Positions 32,647-44,487 of a DNA stretch of 64,000 bases are shown piece by piece. The first letter of the stretch is position 1. Each line of letters opens with the position of its first letter. The stretch comes from Hyaloperonospora brassicae (taxonomy: Eukaryota; Oomycota; Peronosporomycetes; Peronosporales; Peronosporaceae): the NCBI GenBank assembly GCA_947650285.1, contig CANTFL010000034.1, positions 186,001 through 250,000 on the forward strand, in the 5' to 3' direction. The notes below the pieces were generated by a model that saw only the letters and a program-made list of their open reading frames with translations, did no database searches and was not told where the DNA came from. Made by a program: the position numbers and the translations under genes.

Positions 32647-32664
32647 GACTACAAAGGGCTACCA
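32647..32664 (-). promoter_or_regulatory. B2 primer binding site (likely)
   Basis: Two bases after the 5' LTR, the minus strand reads TGGTAGCCCTTTGTAG. The TGG would pair with a tRNA CCA end. The first seven bases equal those of A1, suggesting the same or a similar primer. The tRNA species is not identified. Confidence 0.6.
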
Positions 32665-32666
32665 GG

Positions 32667-33077
32667 TGTAACGGTGCACACCCTTGCGTGAACTTAAGTC
32701 AAGGATATCGTGTACCTACAACTGTACACGAGGCAACCGAGGAAGCGGTAGGTAAGACAGAGGCAACACTGTCTTAAGAAAAAGTAGAACTGGTATATTA
32801 ACATAATTAAGTCTTTAACCACTGTCTCTTTGTTTGACTTAACTTAATTGTACTAATCTAACTGAATGTATGACGACATCTACACACCACTCATTGCGCG
32901 TGTCTTGCGGAGATTGGTGGACTGAGTCGTCAAGATATCAACCAATGAGCAGACTCTTTGGTCGACCCATCAATATCGTCACTATTGGAGATAATGTTAA
33001 AAGAATATTCAACTCCATATTCTTTATTGTCATTATCTCTCAACGACAATTTCCATGTAATGGGCTGCCTCGTTACA
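32667..33077 (-). repeat. B2 5' LTR
   Basis: 411 bases, the same length as the other LTR, with about 11 substitutions between them. On the minus strand it would drive the element. It is followed on the plus side by GTGAC at 33078-33082, the second copy of the target duplication. Confidence 0.95.
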
Positions 33078-33082
33078 GTGAC

Positions 33083-34000
33083 CACCCTCCAAGCTGGTGT
33101 GGTAATGGTGCATAAAATCTTGCTGCAGCAATTCCGGTACAACCAGACGGACCACCTCCATTCGATCGTCCGATATCATAGCGGATCAAAGGCTAAAGGA
33201 CAGCAATCCGTTTTCGTCCACTTGGTAGTCTGGAGCAATTCGAGCGCATAATTTTGAATCCTCTGCGTTTAATGGGGTCAGATCGCTCACAAGGAATTCC
33301 TTCAGGTTGGCGATCCAGCTCTATTCCTCTTGCGCTTGTTTTATCCGCTCGATCCGCATCCGCTGCACTATTTTTTCTTGTAAAACTTCATGTTGTTGAC
33401 GCCTTCGCTGCGTGAACCGTCTGATCGCTATCATTTTCATTACGCGATCCTTCCTTTCCGGCATTAGCAACTCGTGCAGCATGTTGACGGATATCAAATC
33501 TTGCAATTCTTGATCTATGTTCACAATGACACATCTCTCTTGTTGCAGAGCTGCACTAGCTAGTCGATCCGCGCTTTGAATATACTCCTCTTCATGTGTA
33601 AGAACCCGTGTTTTGGCCAAGACCTAATTTTCTGCATTGCTTTATGACGCAGTAACTGTGGCCCAGGCGCTTTACAACCCATCTCTCCCTGCATGTGCCT
33701 GATCACGAGGTTCGATTCATCACATATAATTACTCGTCCACTAGTTTCCTTGTCCAGAATATCGAGACCCAACAACATACCACGGTATTATACTGCACTC
33801 ACCGTCAGATCTGCCATGTATTCCGCAGCGGCTGATATGATGGTCCATTCTGGTAGCTTCCACACGATCGCATTATATGACTCGCTCTCCCGTTTAGTCC
33901 GTGCCGGCCCGTCGAAACTGACCATAAACAGGCATTCATCCGTTACTACTGTGGGAGGTAGCATAGTCACCAATAGTTTAGGTATCTTCTGTGGAGCGAT
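33083..34000 (-). pseudogene. Element C second (archaeal-type) RNase H-like domain and connector
   Basis: 34141-33788 includes LGALAASITPRDEVDDVLIA and then VSFDGPARTKRESESYNAIV, the FDGxAR pattern of the additional RNase H known in some oomycete Gypsy elements. The core continues as LLGLDILDKETS and GLRSDESNLVIR-like segments at 33778-33560. The connector to integrase (DRLASAALQQERCVIVNIDQ; a Glu/Arg-rich helix) runs to 33321. Frames change at about 33785 and 33600. B2 interrupts the continuation at 33083. Confidence 0.7.
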
Positions 34001-34560
34001 TGCAATCAACACATCATCTACCTCATCTCGCGGAGTTATACTAGCTGCGAGAGCGCCTAATATTTTACCCTCTCCTTTTACATCTCTTGACCTCCAGTGT
34101 CCAATTCGATAGCAGCGCAGGCCATCTTCCCAGTCTCCCAATAAGGCCAGAAGATTGAACTAGCCAAGCTAATGTCGAATATAGAGTGAGTACTCTGATC
34201 TCTCAAAATACTATCATGGTGTAGCACACTTCCAAGATTCAAAGTAGGGCTGAAACTTCTTTCTCCAACAATACTATAATTAACTCCATTCGGCTTCAGT
34301 GTACGACTCGTGAATGTCACCGGTCAGTATACGCCGTCATGTTCTTGCAATAGAGATGCCGATACTTCCCACATACTAGCATATACCACGATCACTGGAA
34401 GTCGATCCGGATCGAAATGTTTGAGGTTAGGGGCTGTAGCGATCTTGGCCTTCAGCAAAGTGAATGAAATGGCGGCTCGTTCCCACCGAGATCGCTCATT
34501 AATACATGCTCAACTCCTTGTAATGCGTTACCGCAACTTCCCACCATAGCATCACAATCT
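34001..34560 (-). pseudogene. Element C Gypsy-type RNase H remnant
   Basis: LKAKIATAPNLKHFDPDRLP, then VVYASMWEVSASLLQEHDG and VTFTSRTLKPNGVNYSIV are readable on the minus strand between 34500 and 34260, as in the ordinary Gypsy RNase H. The first catalytic aspartate position reads YAS. A TAG and frame shifts follow HDGVY. Together with the domain at 33083-34000 the element would have two RNase H modules. Confidence 0.65.
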
Positions 34561-34599
34561 CTTGTATGGCTCATCTCGAAAAGAATCCGCCTCTCGTAA

Positions 34600-35690
34600 C
34601 TCGTACAACAAAGATGCATATACTGCACAATTGTCTGTAAAACGACTGTAATAGTTCAAGCTACCCAGGAGCGATTGCATGGATCGCAATGTTGTGGGAA
34701 AAGGAATGTTGACCAAGATTCTAGATCTTTAGGATTGGCCTCCAACCCAGCCAATGATACCTGATGACCCAAGTAATCCCTTTTTCGCCGTCCCCATAAT
34801 CTCTTGGTCAGACTCATCGACAGATTCAATCGATCGCATCATGTCAATATTTTTCGACCTTGTCGTACAAAGATAGCTATGTCGTAGCCGGGATCAATAT
34901 ATCGTTAATATAAGATCGCATGCCCAGCACGTACGGCGCTTGATACGTTTCCGGCTCTCCCTCAGTAAACACATCAGTTAACCTAGGATGATCCGTTGTA
35001 TTCACATCCTTATCTGCGCCGATCTTGAGATACTCATATAGAGCATTATCAATCAAACGCTGATAAGCCGGTGAGGCGTTCTCTAATCCAAAAGGCATCC
35101 GCAACCATTCAAACAGACCTGACGGCGTGATAAACGCAGGGATCGATTTTGCTCGTTCGGTCATCTCTACCACCCAAAATCCACTCGCCATGTCCAGCGA
35201 GCAATACCACATTGCTTTGTCCGTGTCCTGCACAATTTACTGATAAGTGGCATAGGGAACACCATCAGCTGTGTTAACTGATTAACCCTTCGATAGTCGA
35301 TACACAGTCGGATATCTTCTTCTTTTTTATATAATCACGACTATTGGTGATGCTCACGGCGATGTCGAAAGTCGAATAATCTTGGCTGACAACAGGGCCT
35401 TTCATGAGATTGGCCAACTTTTCACGAAACTTTGGCGCAACATGTCGTGCACGCTGAGTGATTGGCCTCGCCCCTACCACATCATTATCCCAAATGGCTT
35501 CGCGTGCTGCAGGGGGTAATGCATTTCCTTCCCCGATCAACAGGTGAAGACTCCTCCATATCAGTAGTTGCAAATCTTTATGATACTCTGTCAAGGGTAT
35601 TCCATGATCGCCAACTTGGACATCGTCTATTGTTATCTCGGTCGTGGAAATGGTTACCTCCGGCAGCACAGCCATGTGTTGTTCCACATT
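34600..35690 (-). pseudogene. Element C reverse transcriptase
   Basis: 35687-35274 carries GEGNALPPAAREAIWDNDVV, ITQRARHVAPKFREKLANLM and IAVSITNSRDYIKKKK (fingers). 35233-34877 carries WYCSLDMASGFWVVEMTERA, FEWLRMPFGLENASPAYQRL and the catalytic box SYINDILIP, where the first aspartate of the usual Y-I-D-D is asparagine. A thumb with TTLRSMQSLLGSLNYYSRF is at about 34640-34700. Frames are broken by indels. The enzyme is inactive. Confidence 0.85.
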
Positions 35691-36162
35691 TTCCGCGAAC
35701 AGTTCACCTCCTTCGTGATAGCATGTTAATTAATCCAGTGCATCATTTTCCAGTACTTCTCCGTCGATCGTAACAAATTTCACGTCGTCATCTTGTCGTG
35801 TAGACTAGCCATGCACCTCCCGATCTTCAACCTCGATCCCGTCTGGGTGACAGTTGGACTGTTCTTGTATCGGGTCAGTTAGCTCATGGTTGTCCTTCGG
35901 TGTCATCGCCTCTTCTGCAACCCTGTCCTCTTCACCCGAATGTTCTGGTGTCTTCCGCACTGCGTTGACCGCACACGATCTCATTGTCGATCTATCATCC
36001 TTGTCTTCATTATTCTCTCCGCTCGTACATTCGTCCTGCAGCTTTTCGTTAGATATACCATTGGAGTCGGATAGTGAGGAGATTACTGCAGAATCCTTGA
36101 TGTCGTCGAATTTCCGTTTTAAACCTGTCAAAATTAGGGCAGATTTCTCATACGTAGGATGA

Positions 36163-36960
36163 TTAATAACGGGCCCGTGTAAGCTTCGGCTTTTCTTCTT
36201 CTTCATCTATAGTGATTTTAATGGAAAATGTCTGCCATACCATGTACCGCCGTAATGCTACAGTTACATATCCTTTAGATCGCGGAATCATGCCTTCTGT
36301 CATCCACAACGCTGAAGGGACCACGCAGTTTAAGATCAAGTCACGATCGCTTACATTTGTAAGCTGCAAGAACTTAATCATTCCGGGACTATTCGTCACA
36401 TTAAAGGTCCACGACACATCCCGTCGCTCCCAAAGCTTAGATTTAGGAGGTTTGACGCCGATCCTGAATTCCGTCGATCTGCCGGCCGCAATGGCTATAT
36501 GTTGGTCATTAATGTTGACCGTTGATATATTCGATCGGTACGGTGGTCTTCGTCCAGCCAGACAGATTCTGACTTCATCGGGCAGGCAAAGGGTTCCGTT
36601 AGCCAAATTCTAACGAATACCTGCAGGAACCATAAGTCCATGCCTAGTATAGCTTCTTGACGGACTTGATCCCCGGCTCAGACCACAAAATAATACACTA
36701 GTGATCTGTTCAGTGTGATCTTGATCACAATCCATTCTACCGTCAAATAAGTACTCTCTCCGATCCCAACACATTCTTGGGTTTGATTTTCATCTATCAC
36801 ACACCTACCTTGCGAGAAAAGGTAGTGTCGATGATCGAGATATCCGCACCATAGTCAAATAAAAAAGTGGCCTTCTCATTGATGATCTGGCCCACTGCTT
36901 TCGCTTGTTTAAATAATATTACCGGAGTATGATACTTCTGTATCCCCTCGACTCACGTGG
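36163..36960 (-). pseudogene. Element C aspartic protease and downstream segment
   Basis: The minus strand at 36900-36800 reads EKATFLFDYGADISIIDTTF, so the D-S/T-G-A motif is DYGA, with tyrosine in place of serine or threonine. 36606-36163 is an open 147-codon segment beginning ANGTLCLPDEVRICLAGRRP, typical of the region after protease in this family. Stops separate the two. The change in the catalytic motif suggests loss of activity. Confidence 0.75.
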
Positions 36961-37194
36961 GGTGAATCGAGCTCTATCTCCACCGGGATCCGGGCATCAT
37001 AGTCCACTCGCTTTGTACTTAATATTAATGAGGTCCTTTTCAACGATCACATATTAGAGATCAGATCGCGCCGATCCTTTACTCCTTGGTCATCCGACTT
37101 CTTCTCAAGAAATGCATATATGCAAAGCTCAGAACGCTCAGCTCGTGCCAGATTCCCCCCTAAAGCGTCCTATTTTAACATTTCCTCGACCTTC

Positions 37195-39096
37195 ATAGGA
37201 AACATACTCGCATGCTTAGTAGGCACATACCACTGGCGGATTAAATAAAAGAACTCTTCCATGGGGCATTTACATTTCTCATGTACCTCTCCAAAGGCTG
37301 CACACACGTATAAGCACTTTTCCGATGGATGCCCTTAGCGACCGCACTCCTGGTACGTTAGTCTCTGCCAGCATCCACTTTCATCATGTCGCGTCGATCC
37401 GCAGTGGGTACATGCCTTCGGTTTTTCACCTCGATCACGTACACCTTCTTCACCAGTATTATTCTGCCAGGTACGATGATCTTGATCCCATCTCGCTTGA
37501 CTAGATGTTGTGGTCACACAAAGTCGGCGGCGATCTTTGTCTTCATCCGGTCCAATCTAGTCCGATTCCGATCCGCTACTTTCGACCCGCTCACGGATTG
37601 CCCTTACCGCCCGAGCAGTTTTGGATGACGTAGGGTTTGAAAAAGCATTCACTCACTGGTGGAACTTGTTCGATCCTATCGACGTCTTCAACTGACGACT
37701 CTCCATCCTTTGGCATGCACGTAAAGTCTCATCCAACTCATTGACATCGGCCAATTGTAGTAGGGTCAGCTGCTTGGCCAGGTCGCGATCATCCAACGTA
37801 ACAATAAATGTTCCACATTTTCACGGCATGTGTCAGATGTGGCCATCCTATCGTCTCCGATTGCGATCTTGGCGTACTTGGCCGCGACATTTAAGCGGTG
37901 TAGATACTCCTGTGGATTTTCATCCGATCGTTTCCGTGCGAGATAGTATTGTCCGGCCAGAGACCCACCTTGCCCTCCATTCTGTATTACAAACTCATCC
38001 AGCAATCTCTTCCACTTCTTTCGAGTGGATCGACCTTGTTAATTATACCAATTTCGATCGGGTCCGGTCAGCAGATCTCCGAACACCAAACACTTCTTCT
38101 CATCGGGGGCATGATTGCGCAAGAAGGCCGATTTTACTTTGCTGATCCAGCTTCTGTCCCGATCCTCATCTCGAACCTTGCCACTAGTTTCTTTCAGCTC
38201 TGTCATCGCCGACACTCGAATACGTTGAGGTTGCTACCACCATCTTTCAATGTCTCAGTCTTAGATACCATAGCGTGTTTACGATCTTCTTGTCCCAAAT
38301 CATCTGGATAGATGTCGTCAGGGTCACAAAAAATTGGGTTGACTGCTGCGCGACTGCACTGATTCCATCTTCACATTGGGAGTATATCTTTCATATGATC
38401 TATCCGGCTTAATCCTTTGGCTGGGATAGATCGCTTGATACGCTCGTTCCCGTTGATCTTGGCGAAAACGTTCCATAACCTCATCGAGGTATGTCTGCAG
38501 AAGTGCTTGCGTAGTGGTTGTCATCTGCTCCTTAGCACCTATGGCCTTCGATCGCGAGTTTAGCATCACCGACTTGACTCGATCGCATAGATGTGTTGCA
38601 CCATTTGGTCCAAGAGACATTCGCTGGATGCCGACCGAATTATCTGACTCCATCTCTGATTCCTCCGAGGCATAATGTGACATACGAAATGATACCCGCT
38701 CGGGAAATCGGCGATCGTACCAACCGATTGATCCGCGGATTCGCTCTTCCCCATCAGAGGAACTTGCTTGTCATACAGCGATCGACACGCATGGTACAAC
38801 TGACCCTGATCGCATTCCAGCAGTTCGTTTGCATCAAACGCCCCAGCGACGTGCCCAGCACCTTGCAACAGATCGATGATCGCGCTGATCTCTTCTACTG
38901 CGTTATTCGCCACCTTCGTCCGGGATATCGGGCCTCGTATCTCTCTGATTAGCTTAGGAGTCAGTATCCGTAGCACGGCATCGCTCGATAGTAGATTCTC
39001 GAGCGCCTTGCAATGGAATTCCTGCGCCAGTTGATCCAACTGCCAGCCTTCCAGCTTCATATCCAGAGCGTCATCCACGAACTTGATCGGTTTCAC
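37195..39096 (-). pseudogene. Element C gag
   Basis: 39096-38566 is open for 176 codons ([20 protein letters not shown] ... [16 protein letters not shown]). 38005-37766 carries the conserved SLAGQYYLARKRSDENPQEY and LHRLNVAAKYA of retrotransposon gag. 37517-37335 carries a CCHC knuckle, CTHCGSTRHDESGC, followed by CGR and, after a stop, GHPSEKCLYVCAAFGEVHEK and EEFFYLIRQWYVPTKHASMF. Order and motifs are clear; several frameshifts and stops are present. Confidence 0.88.
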
Positions 39097-39490
39097 AATC
39101 GCTTTAACGCCGTAATTCTGTCGATCCGATCTAAGATCTTCTTTCTACACTCGATCTGTCTTTCAAGTCGTCTTCTTTGACATTGCCAGAGTGGTCTTGT
39201 GTAGTTTTTGTTCAGTTTTTTCTGAAAGGGGTTCAGGCAGCAGATCGTGGTTTTGCAGCACGAACTGTGGTGGTCCCCAAAGGAACTATATGAGGGAGTA
39301 AAAAATGATCTTCCGAATCGATTGATCGATCTTCCAATTTCATTTTTTTGTCATCAGAGCTCCTCCCAAAACTCTGATAATTGTGGGATCTTTTAAAATT
39401 ACGCTTCGAAGACAATCCCTTTGCCTCTAACGCTTCCATCCCAGGTTCAGTTCTGACTTTCACTTCTTCACTTAGGTACACACGGTAAAA

Positions 39491-39520
39491 TCCCTAGTTC
39501 GAATCCGGGCACGCGCACCA
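39491..39520 (-). promoter_or_regulatory. Element C primer binding site with extended tRNA-like sequence
   Basis: On the plus strand GTTCGAATCCGGGCACGCG is followed by CACCA, one base before the LTR. This is the 3' end of a tRNA: T-loop TTCGAAT, T-stem, acceptor strand and CCA. The minus strand of the element therefore has a primer site complementary to a tRNA 3' end. The match extends past the usual 18 bases into the whole T-loop and includes a Pol III B-box-like GTTCGAATCC. Only the 3' part is present, so this is not a tRNA gene. Confidence 0.75.
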
Positions 39521-39521
39521 T

Positions 39522-40628
39522 TGTGGTGGAGTGGCGATCGCTCAATTTATGAGTCGATCCCAACTATTTATTGGCGTCCGGACGACCGACTAATGGAGGC
39601 GGTACTCCAATCCGGTGTGTGTTGCCTTTCTCACCTTGATAAAACCCGTCGGTAGGTCGGGTCGCACTCTTCCAGGTGGACTCGTGTCGAAGGAAAACTT
39701 GACCGTGTTGAAGATGGGGTTGTGACCGTGCGAAAAAATTTCACGCGATCACGGGGTACTCGTGGGTACTGATGTAAGTTACCCTGATCTCAACGAGATC
39801 GCCTTGTCCACTATGTGGTAGCTTGATCCGCGGGCCTTCTCGCGAATCTTGCGCCTTGCCTTTAATGTCTTGTTGCGTCCGATCGCAGTTGATGTTGCTT
39901 GAGAGTTCTTGAACACACCTGGCCAAAACAATCCAGGTGTGACACTCGCGTAGACGTGTAGCGCGACTCTTTATTCGACGGGGGGCCAAAGATCCTACCC
40001 GGAAGAGATAACGTATGCTTTGTGAAGTAATTTGAACTCTGTTTGATGTAAACCAATCAACCTAGACCCTACCCCTATGCCAATCCGTATATCTCAACCA
40101 AATGCCACGCGTCTCCTTTCCAGGAAGATCTTGCCCTCGCATTTATGTGGTCCACACCCAGTATATCCACCGTTGTATCTTCTTGTAGCCCACCCAAGAT
40201 ATTCTCGTGATCCTACTAGCGGATCGGGATCCTATGAGCAAATCGGGATCCTACTAGCGGATCGTAATCCTACTAGCGGATCGTGATCCTACTAGCGGAT
40301 AGGGATCCTGTTAGCGGATCGGGATCCCACTTAGCGGATCGCAGCTGGAGATCGTACATGCGATCCTGGGTTAGGATCGCGGTCTTCCAGCGAGATTGAG
40401 GGTCTTGTATTTCCATGTCTCACGACGGATTGCGTAATCAAAACGAGTGTGACTACCCTATGGTCTCATCCCAGGCTGGGCGATCCTGTTCACTTGGGGT
40501 TTGGATACGCTATTGCTATCCACCCATACCGACTTGTATCCACCAATTATAGCATTCTTGGCTTAACTGGAGCGTGTGACCCTTTGGATCGCCGAACCTA
40601 TTCCCAAGGAGATTTCCTTGTGACCGCT
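39522..40628 (-). repeat. Element C 5' LTR
   Basis: Gap-free match to 19802-20908 with about seven substitutions. It contains the same GATC-rich array at 40209-40341. The primer site lies on its left, as expected for a minus-strand element. Confidence 0.88.
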
Positions 40629-43600
40629 TTAACTTACATATCTACCCCATGTAGACTCTTGAAGTAATATGATCAGGTTTTTAGATGTCATATCGAGTCC
40701 CATAAATTCATGCACGTCGGTGTGAAATGTCTATATAAAGTGGGTGACATAATTGTTGAGAAACGCCATTTCCACCAGGACAATATAATGGCAGCAGGAA
40801 TTAAGCTCTTAAAAAATGCTCGTCTGCACATACAAATATTTGCCAATCGATCTCTCACTTTGTAATATGTAAGATAGTGCTGTATTCAGCTGGCTATCTC
40901 GATATTGTTAGAGATTGAGCGTGATTCTCCAAATAATCGCAATAAGTGTGACTTGCGTTGATATTGTAGGGCTCGAAGTTGTGACAGTACTATCGCATTG
41001 TCGCCAATGATATGCAGAGCTGAATAACCACTTGATTTTGCCTTTCAAGAATAGAACGAGCCCTTAATATCCCACAACATTATTTGTGGTATCGGCGAAA
41101 GTAGAAACTATGTTTGATACCCCTATGACGCAAGCGGTGTGCGTCGGATCGTAGAGTTGGTCAATGGCACATATAGATCCTTCTGAACATGGATATATGT
41201 TGAATCTTAGGTCTAAAAATAGAAGATTTAGTACTCCAGGGCACCGTTCGTGATGCAGCATGGACAGAGACGGCTAGTCATCGGATCATAGAAGTTCATC
41301 TGCTGATGCTTGGCGTACGTGTTCAAGGATTTGTCCGTCCTCCCTAATGCCTGACTAGTATGATGACCCACGAAACCATTAAATTGACCGTCGAAATAGG
41401 GTTTTGTCTCTGGCTGTGTAAATCTCCTTCGCCAAGGTCGTGTCTTCCATTCGGCGGAGGCGCTCGCCCTATATATAACGGAGCGTAGTAGATACGAAAA
41501 ATCGACACATTGCTCGAGCTGCTAAAAGGGCTGCACCCTGAACTCTTGCCGAATCATTCTCTTTGCAGGATCGACTGCCGAACTGCATACAAGGCATGTT
41601 AAGGGATCCCCAGAAAGTCCAGACTAATCACACAAGAATTTACAAGCCGCCTCTGTGTAATAGATTATTCAGCGCCACCAACCAAGTAGATACTCGCAAT
41701 GTCGATGCGAATTAAGGAAGTTCCAAAGTAAATGGCTTGTCACGGTCGTAATGATAGATGCGTATTCAGATGAAGGGCACGATCGATCTTGGGTAGCCCA
41801 AATCCAGATCGGCAATCATGAAGGGAGTTTACTGCTACAAAGGTTGTCACAGCTGCCTCTTTTATGCTTTAGACCGACAGCAGTACTCAATGGTCTGTTT
41901 GAAAAACTCTTAAAGCATTTTTACTTCTTATACACGCTCTCATATGTCTAAAAGCGGGTGCATAAGGAATTTTTGGACAGATTAAACGATTTTCTGTTTC
42001 AGAGCATAATGATAAACAATAAGCTGTCGTCAGTCAAATGTGCTTAATGTAATCGATCTTATATCATCGCATGAAGTTGCAAAACAGATGACTGAGACCC
42101 AAATAATCTTTAATTAATGTCAGAAAAGTAATTTTGATGATGGTGACGCCCTGCAAAATTATTTGCGGTGGGTAGACGCGCCTGTTGTCGTGTAACGACG
42201 CAAGCGCTGAACATAGCGTGTGCTTAATTCGTTTTTGGGCGCCCAGCGTCGCCTTTATGCCTTCTTAGAGTATAGCGACGTGTATACCTGGTTCACCTAC
42301 AGCAAAACGAGCTGGAAGGACAGGGCGGCGCGCGATATCTATAAAAAACAATTTAATCCATTAATTTTTGCTCCGCGTTGTGAAAAGCAAACTTGGCAAG
42401 AAAAAAGTTATTAATTAATAAATATGTCGCATCAGTGAGAAAAAATCTCCAAATACGAGGTTGACGAGTTCAGTTTAACTATTCGTCTACTGATGGACCG
42501 CAGTAGAAATTTCAACAAATGTTTTTTTGAAGCGAGAAGAGTCTGGGACTGCAAGCGAAATTGAATTGTGGATCGCGTTCGTATACAATAAAACCTTCTA
42601 ATACCATAAACGCAGGGTATTGTACTGGTTTGATTCATCACAATATCAAAAGCTGTGATTGTGGTTAAATTATAAACAAGGTGACGAATTGCACTAAAAC
42701 TTTGAGCATTTATTACAAAATCTGTATAACCAATATCGACGGAGAAAATTCATAAATTAAACTGACACTGATCGCCAAACCTCTATACCAATCAGAAGTG
42801 TCCTTAAGGGGCCTGCAACGAAGGTGGCGGCGTTGTACTCTGGACAGAATATAATTGCACACTCACCGATGGTCCTTCTTCCATAAGAGTACTCATTATT
42901 TTTGCGCGAATTAGCCGCGAATTTTTTACACGGAACAGATGGGCTCTAGACAAATTATCGTGTATCTTGTGCCTAATTTAACTCGTTAGTTAGGTCGGCT
43001 GGCGATTAAAGTCCGTAATAATCGATTTTTTGGTGCTCCACCCCTAAAAATATATTTCATACTAAATCGAGTATAGTGACCTCGCTTAAACCTTTAAGTA
43101 AATTAATAACGCTTGTTAGGGGATCAACGGTACGCGATTAAGTCACCATTAGCTGTAATAGCGTCGAATGCCTCCAAGATATTATCGCTAATCGTCTACT
43201 AAGTTTATATATACATATTAAATGCAGTGACATTGTCGTTCAATATCATCATCATCGTCATCGGTTTTTCGGGGGCCTACCTAATTCTGAGTGAGAGCTG
43301 TTGTCGGGCGTCGCAATAACGACTTATTTAGTATATCACCTACTATATATATTGTAGTGAACGATTATGTTGAATTCAGGGGAGAAGGAAAGCCAAGGAA
43401 GTTATCCGTTGCGACAGATAAGGATGTCTTGTCGTACTTCGCAACGAAATGTAATGTTAGAACGACGCGAAGGTTCATTAGAAAAATTCACTTGAATAGA
43501 CGACAGGGTGCCGGATAGCCTGTAGTGTTTTGTCGTGGACATGATAGTTATTACCGAGGGCTTTCGCCTTCGCGACTAATAGCTCACGATTTGTACATGA

Positions 43601-44400
43601 CTGTTTATATCACTTTCTAATTGCGCAAACTCGATCGCGTCTCCGTTAGATTCGTATACGACGTTAACTTCGTCGAAAACAATCAAAATTAAGCTGAAGT
43701 TAGACTTCTATTAACAAACTTAAGAGCGACCACGCGTCGTTTTACTTGAGGGGTGAAAATTGGAAAATAAAATTGGGCGTTATCGTTAGGGCAATCAAAT
43801 AAAAAAATAGCAAAGCAAGACATAGACGCAAGTTTGTGGAGTCTTTGAACCTTTGACAAATGGAAGGAACTGAATTGCGATCAGCCCGATCGCCCTATTT
43901 TTCGCGAAAAACCTAGCACCTTATAACGCAGAATACGCACTTTAAAAGAATTTTGGAAAGCTGAACGTTTCTTAAACGCATCGAAGTAAGGCCGGTACAA
44001 AAAATGGATACAAATATATCACCTTCTTGATATTATCTAAATCGACAAAATTTAATTGAAAATACCCGGATAGAGGTAATTTTGGCAGATCATAACCCCT
44101 GAGTGTAATATTCGTGGTTGCTCCACTTCTTGGTTGACGTACCGTGTACATCAACCAAATTTACCACCACTAGCTGCTGGGCGCACGAAAGGGGTGGTGA
44201 GCAAGAAATTTACATCGGAGATTGTCCTTTCGTATACTTAGTTAAAGACAAATATGTTTCATTAAAAAACATAACTATGTTAAATACAGTTCTACGTTTC
44301 CTCAGACATATCTTTCGACTTTTGTTTGCTTAGTTTGCGCTTTCTCGCCGCGTGTACGAGGTGTCGGGAGCATACAACCTTGTGTATAGTCGACACAATA
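40629..44400. other. Unassigned A+T-rich region between C and B3
   Basis: No recognisable coding sequence; the longest frames are 60-75 codons and unsupported. 42060-44100 is noticeably A+T-rich. I saw no LTR pair, tRNA or satellite. It may be ordinary non-coding sequence or decayed elements. Confidence 0.4.
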
Positions 44401-44487
44401 TCTTGCTAGTCATCTCACAAGAGCGTGCTTCTTCACACCCGGCAGCACTTTTTGTTTCGTCTAACAACCAGGACCATCTCATTTTAC

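Larger units (their letters stand above)
25059..33077 (-). mobile_element. Element B2: complete Ty3/Gypsy retrotransposon nested in element C
   Basis: Two 411-base LTRs with ends TGTAACGGGG and CCCCGTTACA (25059-25469) or TCGTTACA (32667-33077) flank gag, protease, RT, RNase H, integrase, GPF/Y and chromodomain, all on the minus strand. A perfect GTGAC duplication, a primer site (32647-32664) and a polypurine tract (25470-25479) are all visible. It is the best preserved reference for relics B1, B3 and B4. Coding frames are long but interrupted several times, so it is not autonomous. An antisense gene lies at 25590-27199. Confidence 0.96.
19802..40628 (-). mobile_element. Element C: large Ty3/Gypsy retrotransposon split by element B2
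   Basis: Direct repeats of 1107 bases at 19802-20908 and 39522-40628 (constant offset 19720) are its LTRs. Between them, on the minus strand, lie gag, protease, RT, RNase H and a second RNase H-like domain (39096 down to 33083). B2 interrupts the element, and integrase, GPF/Y-like and chromodomain segments resume at 25053 down to about 23800. An antisense gene fills 21016-23275. Without B2 and one copy of its target site the element would be about 12.8 kb. I could not find a target duplication: the flanks gcaaa and the bases after 40628 do not match. Confidence 0.9.

Noticed and set aside
39491..39520. tRNA gene
   Set aside because: Only the 3' part (T-arm and acceptor with CCA) is present, and it directly adjoins an LTR. 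It is a primer binding site.
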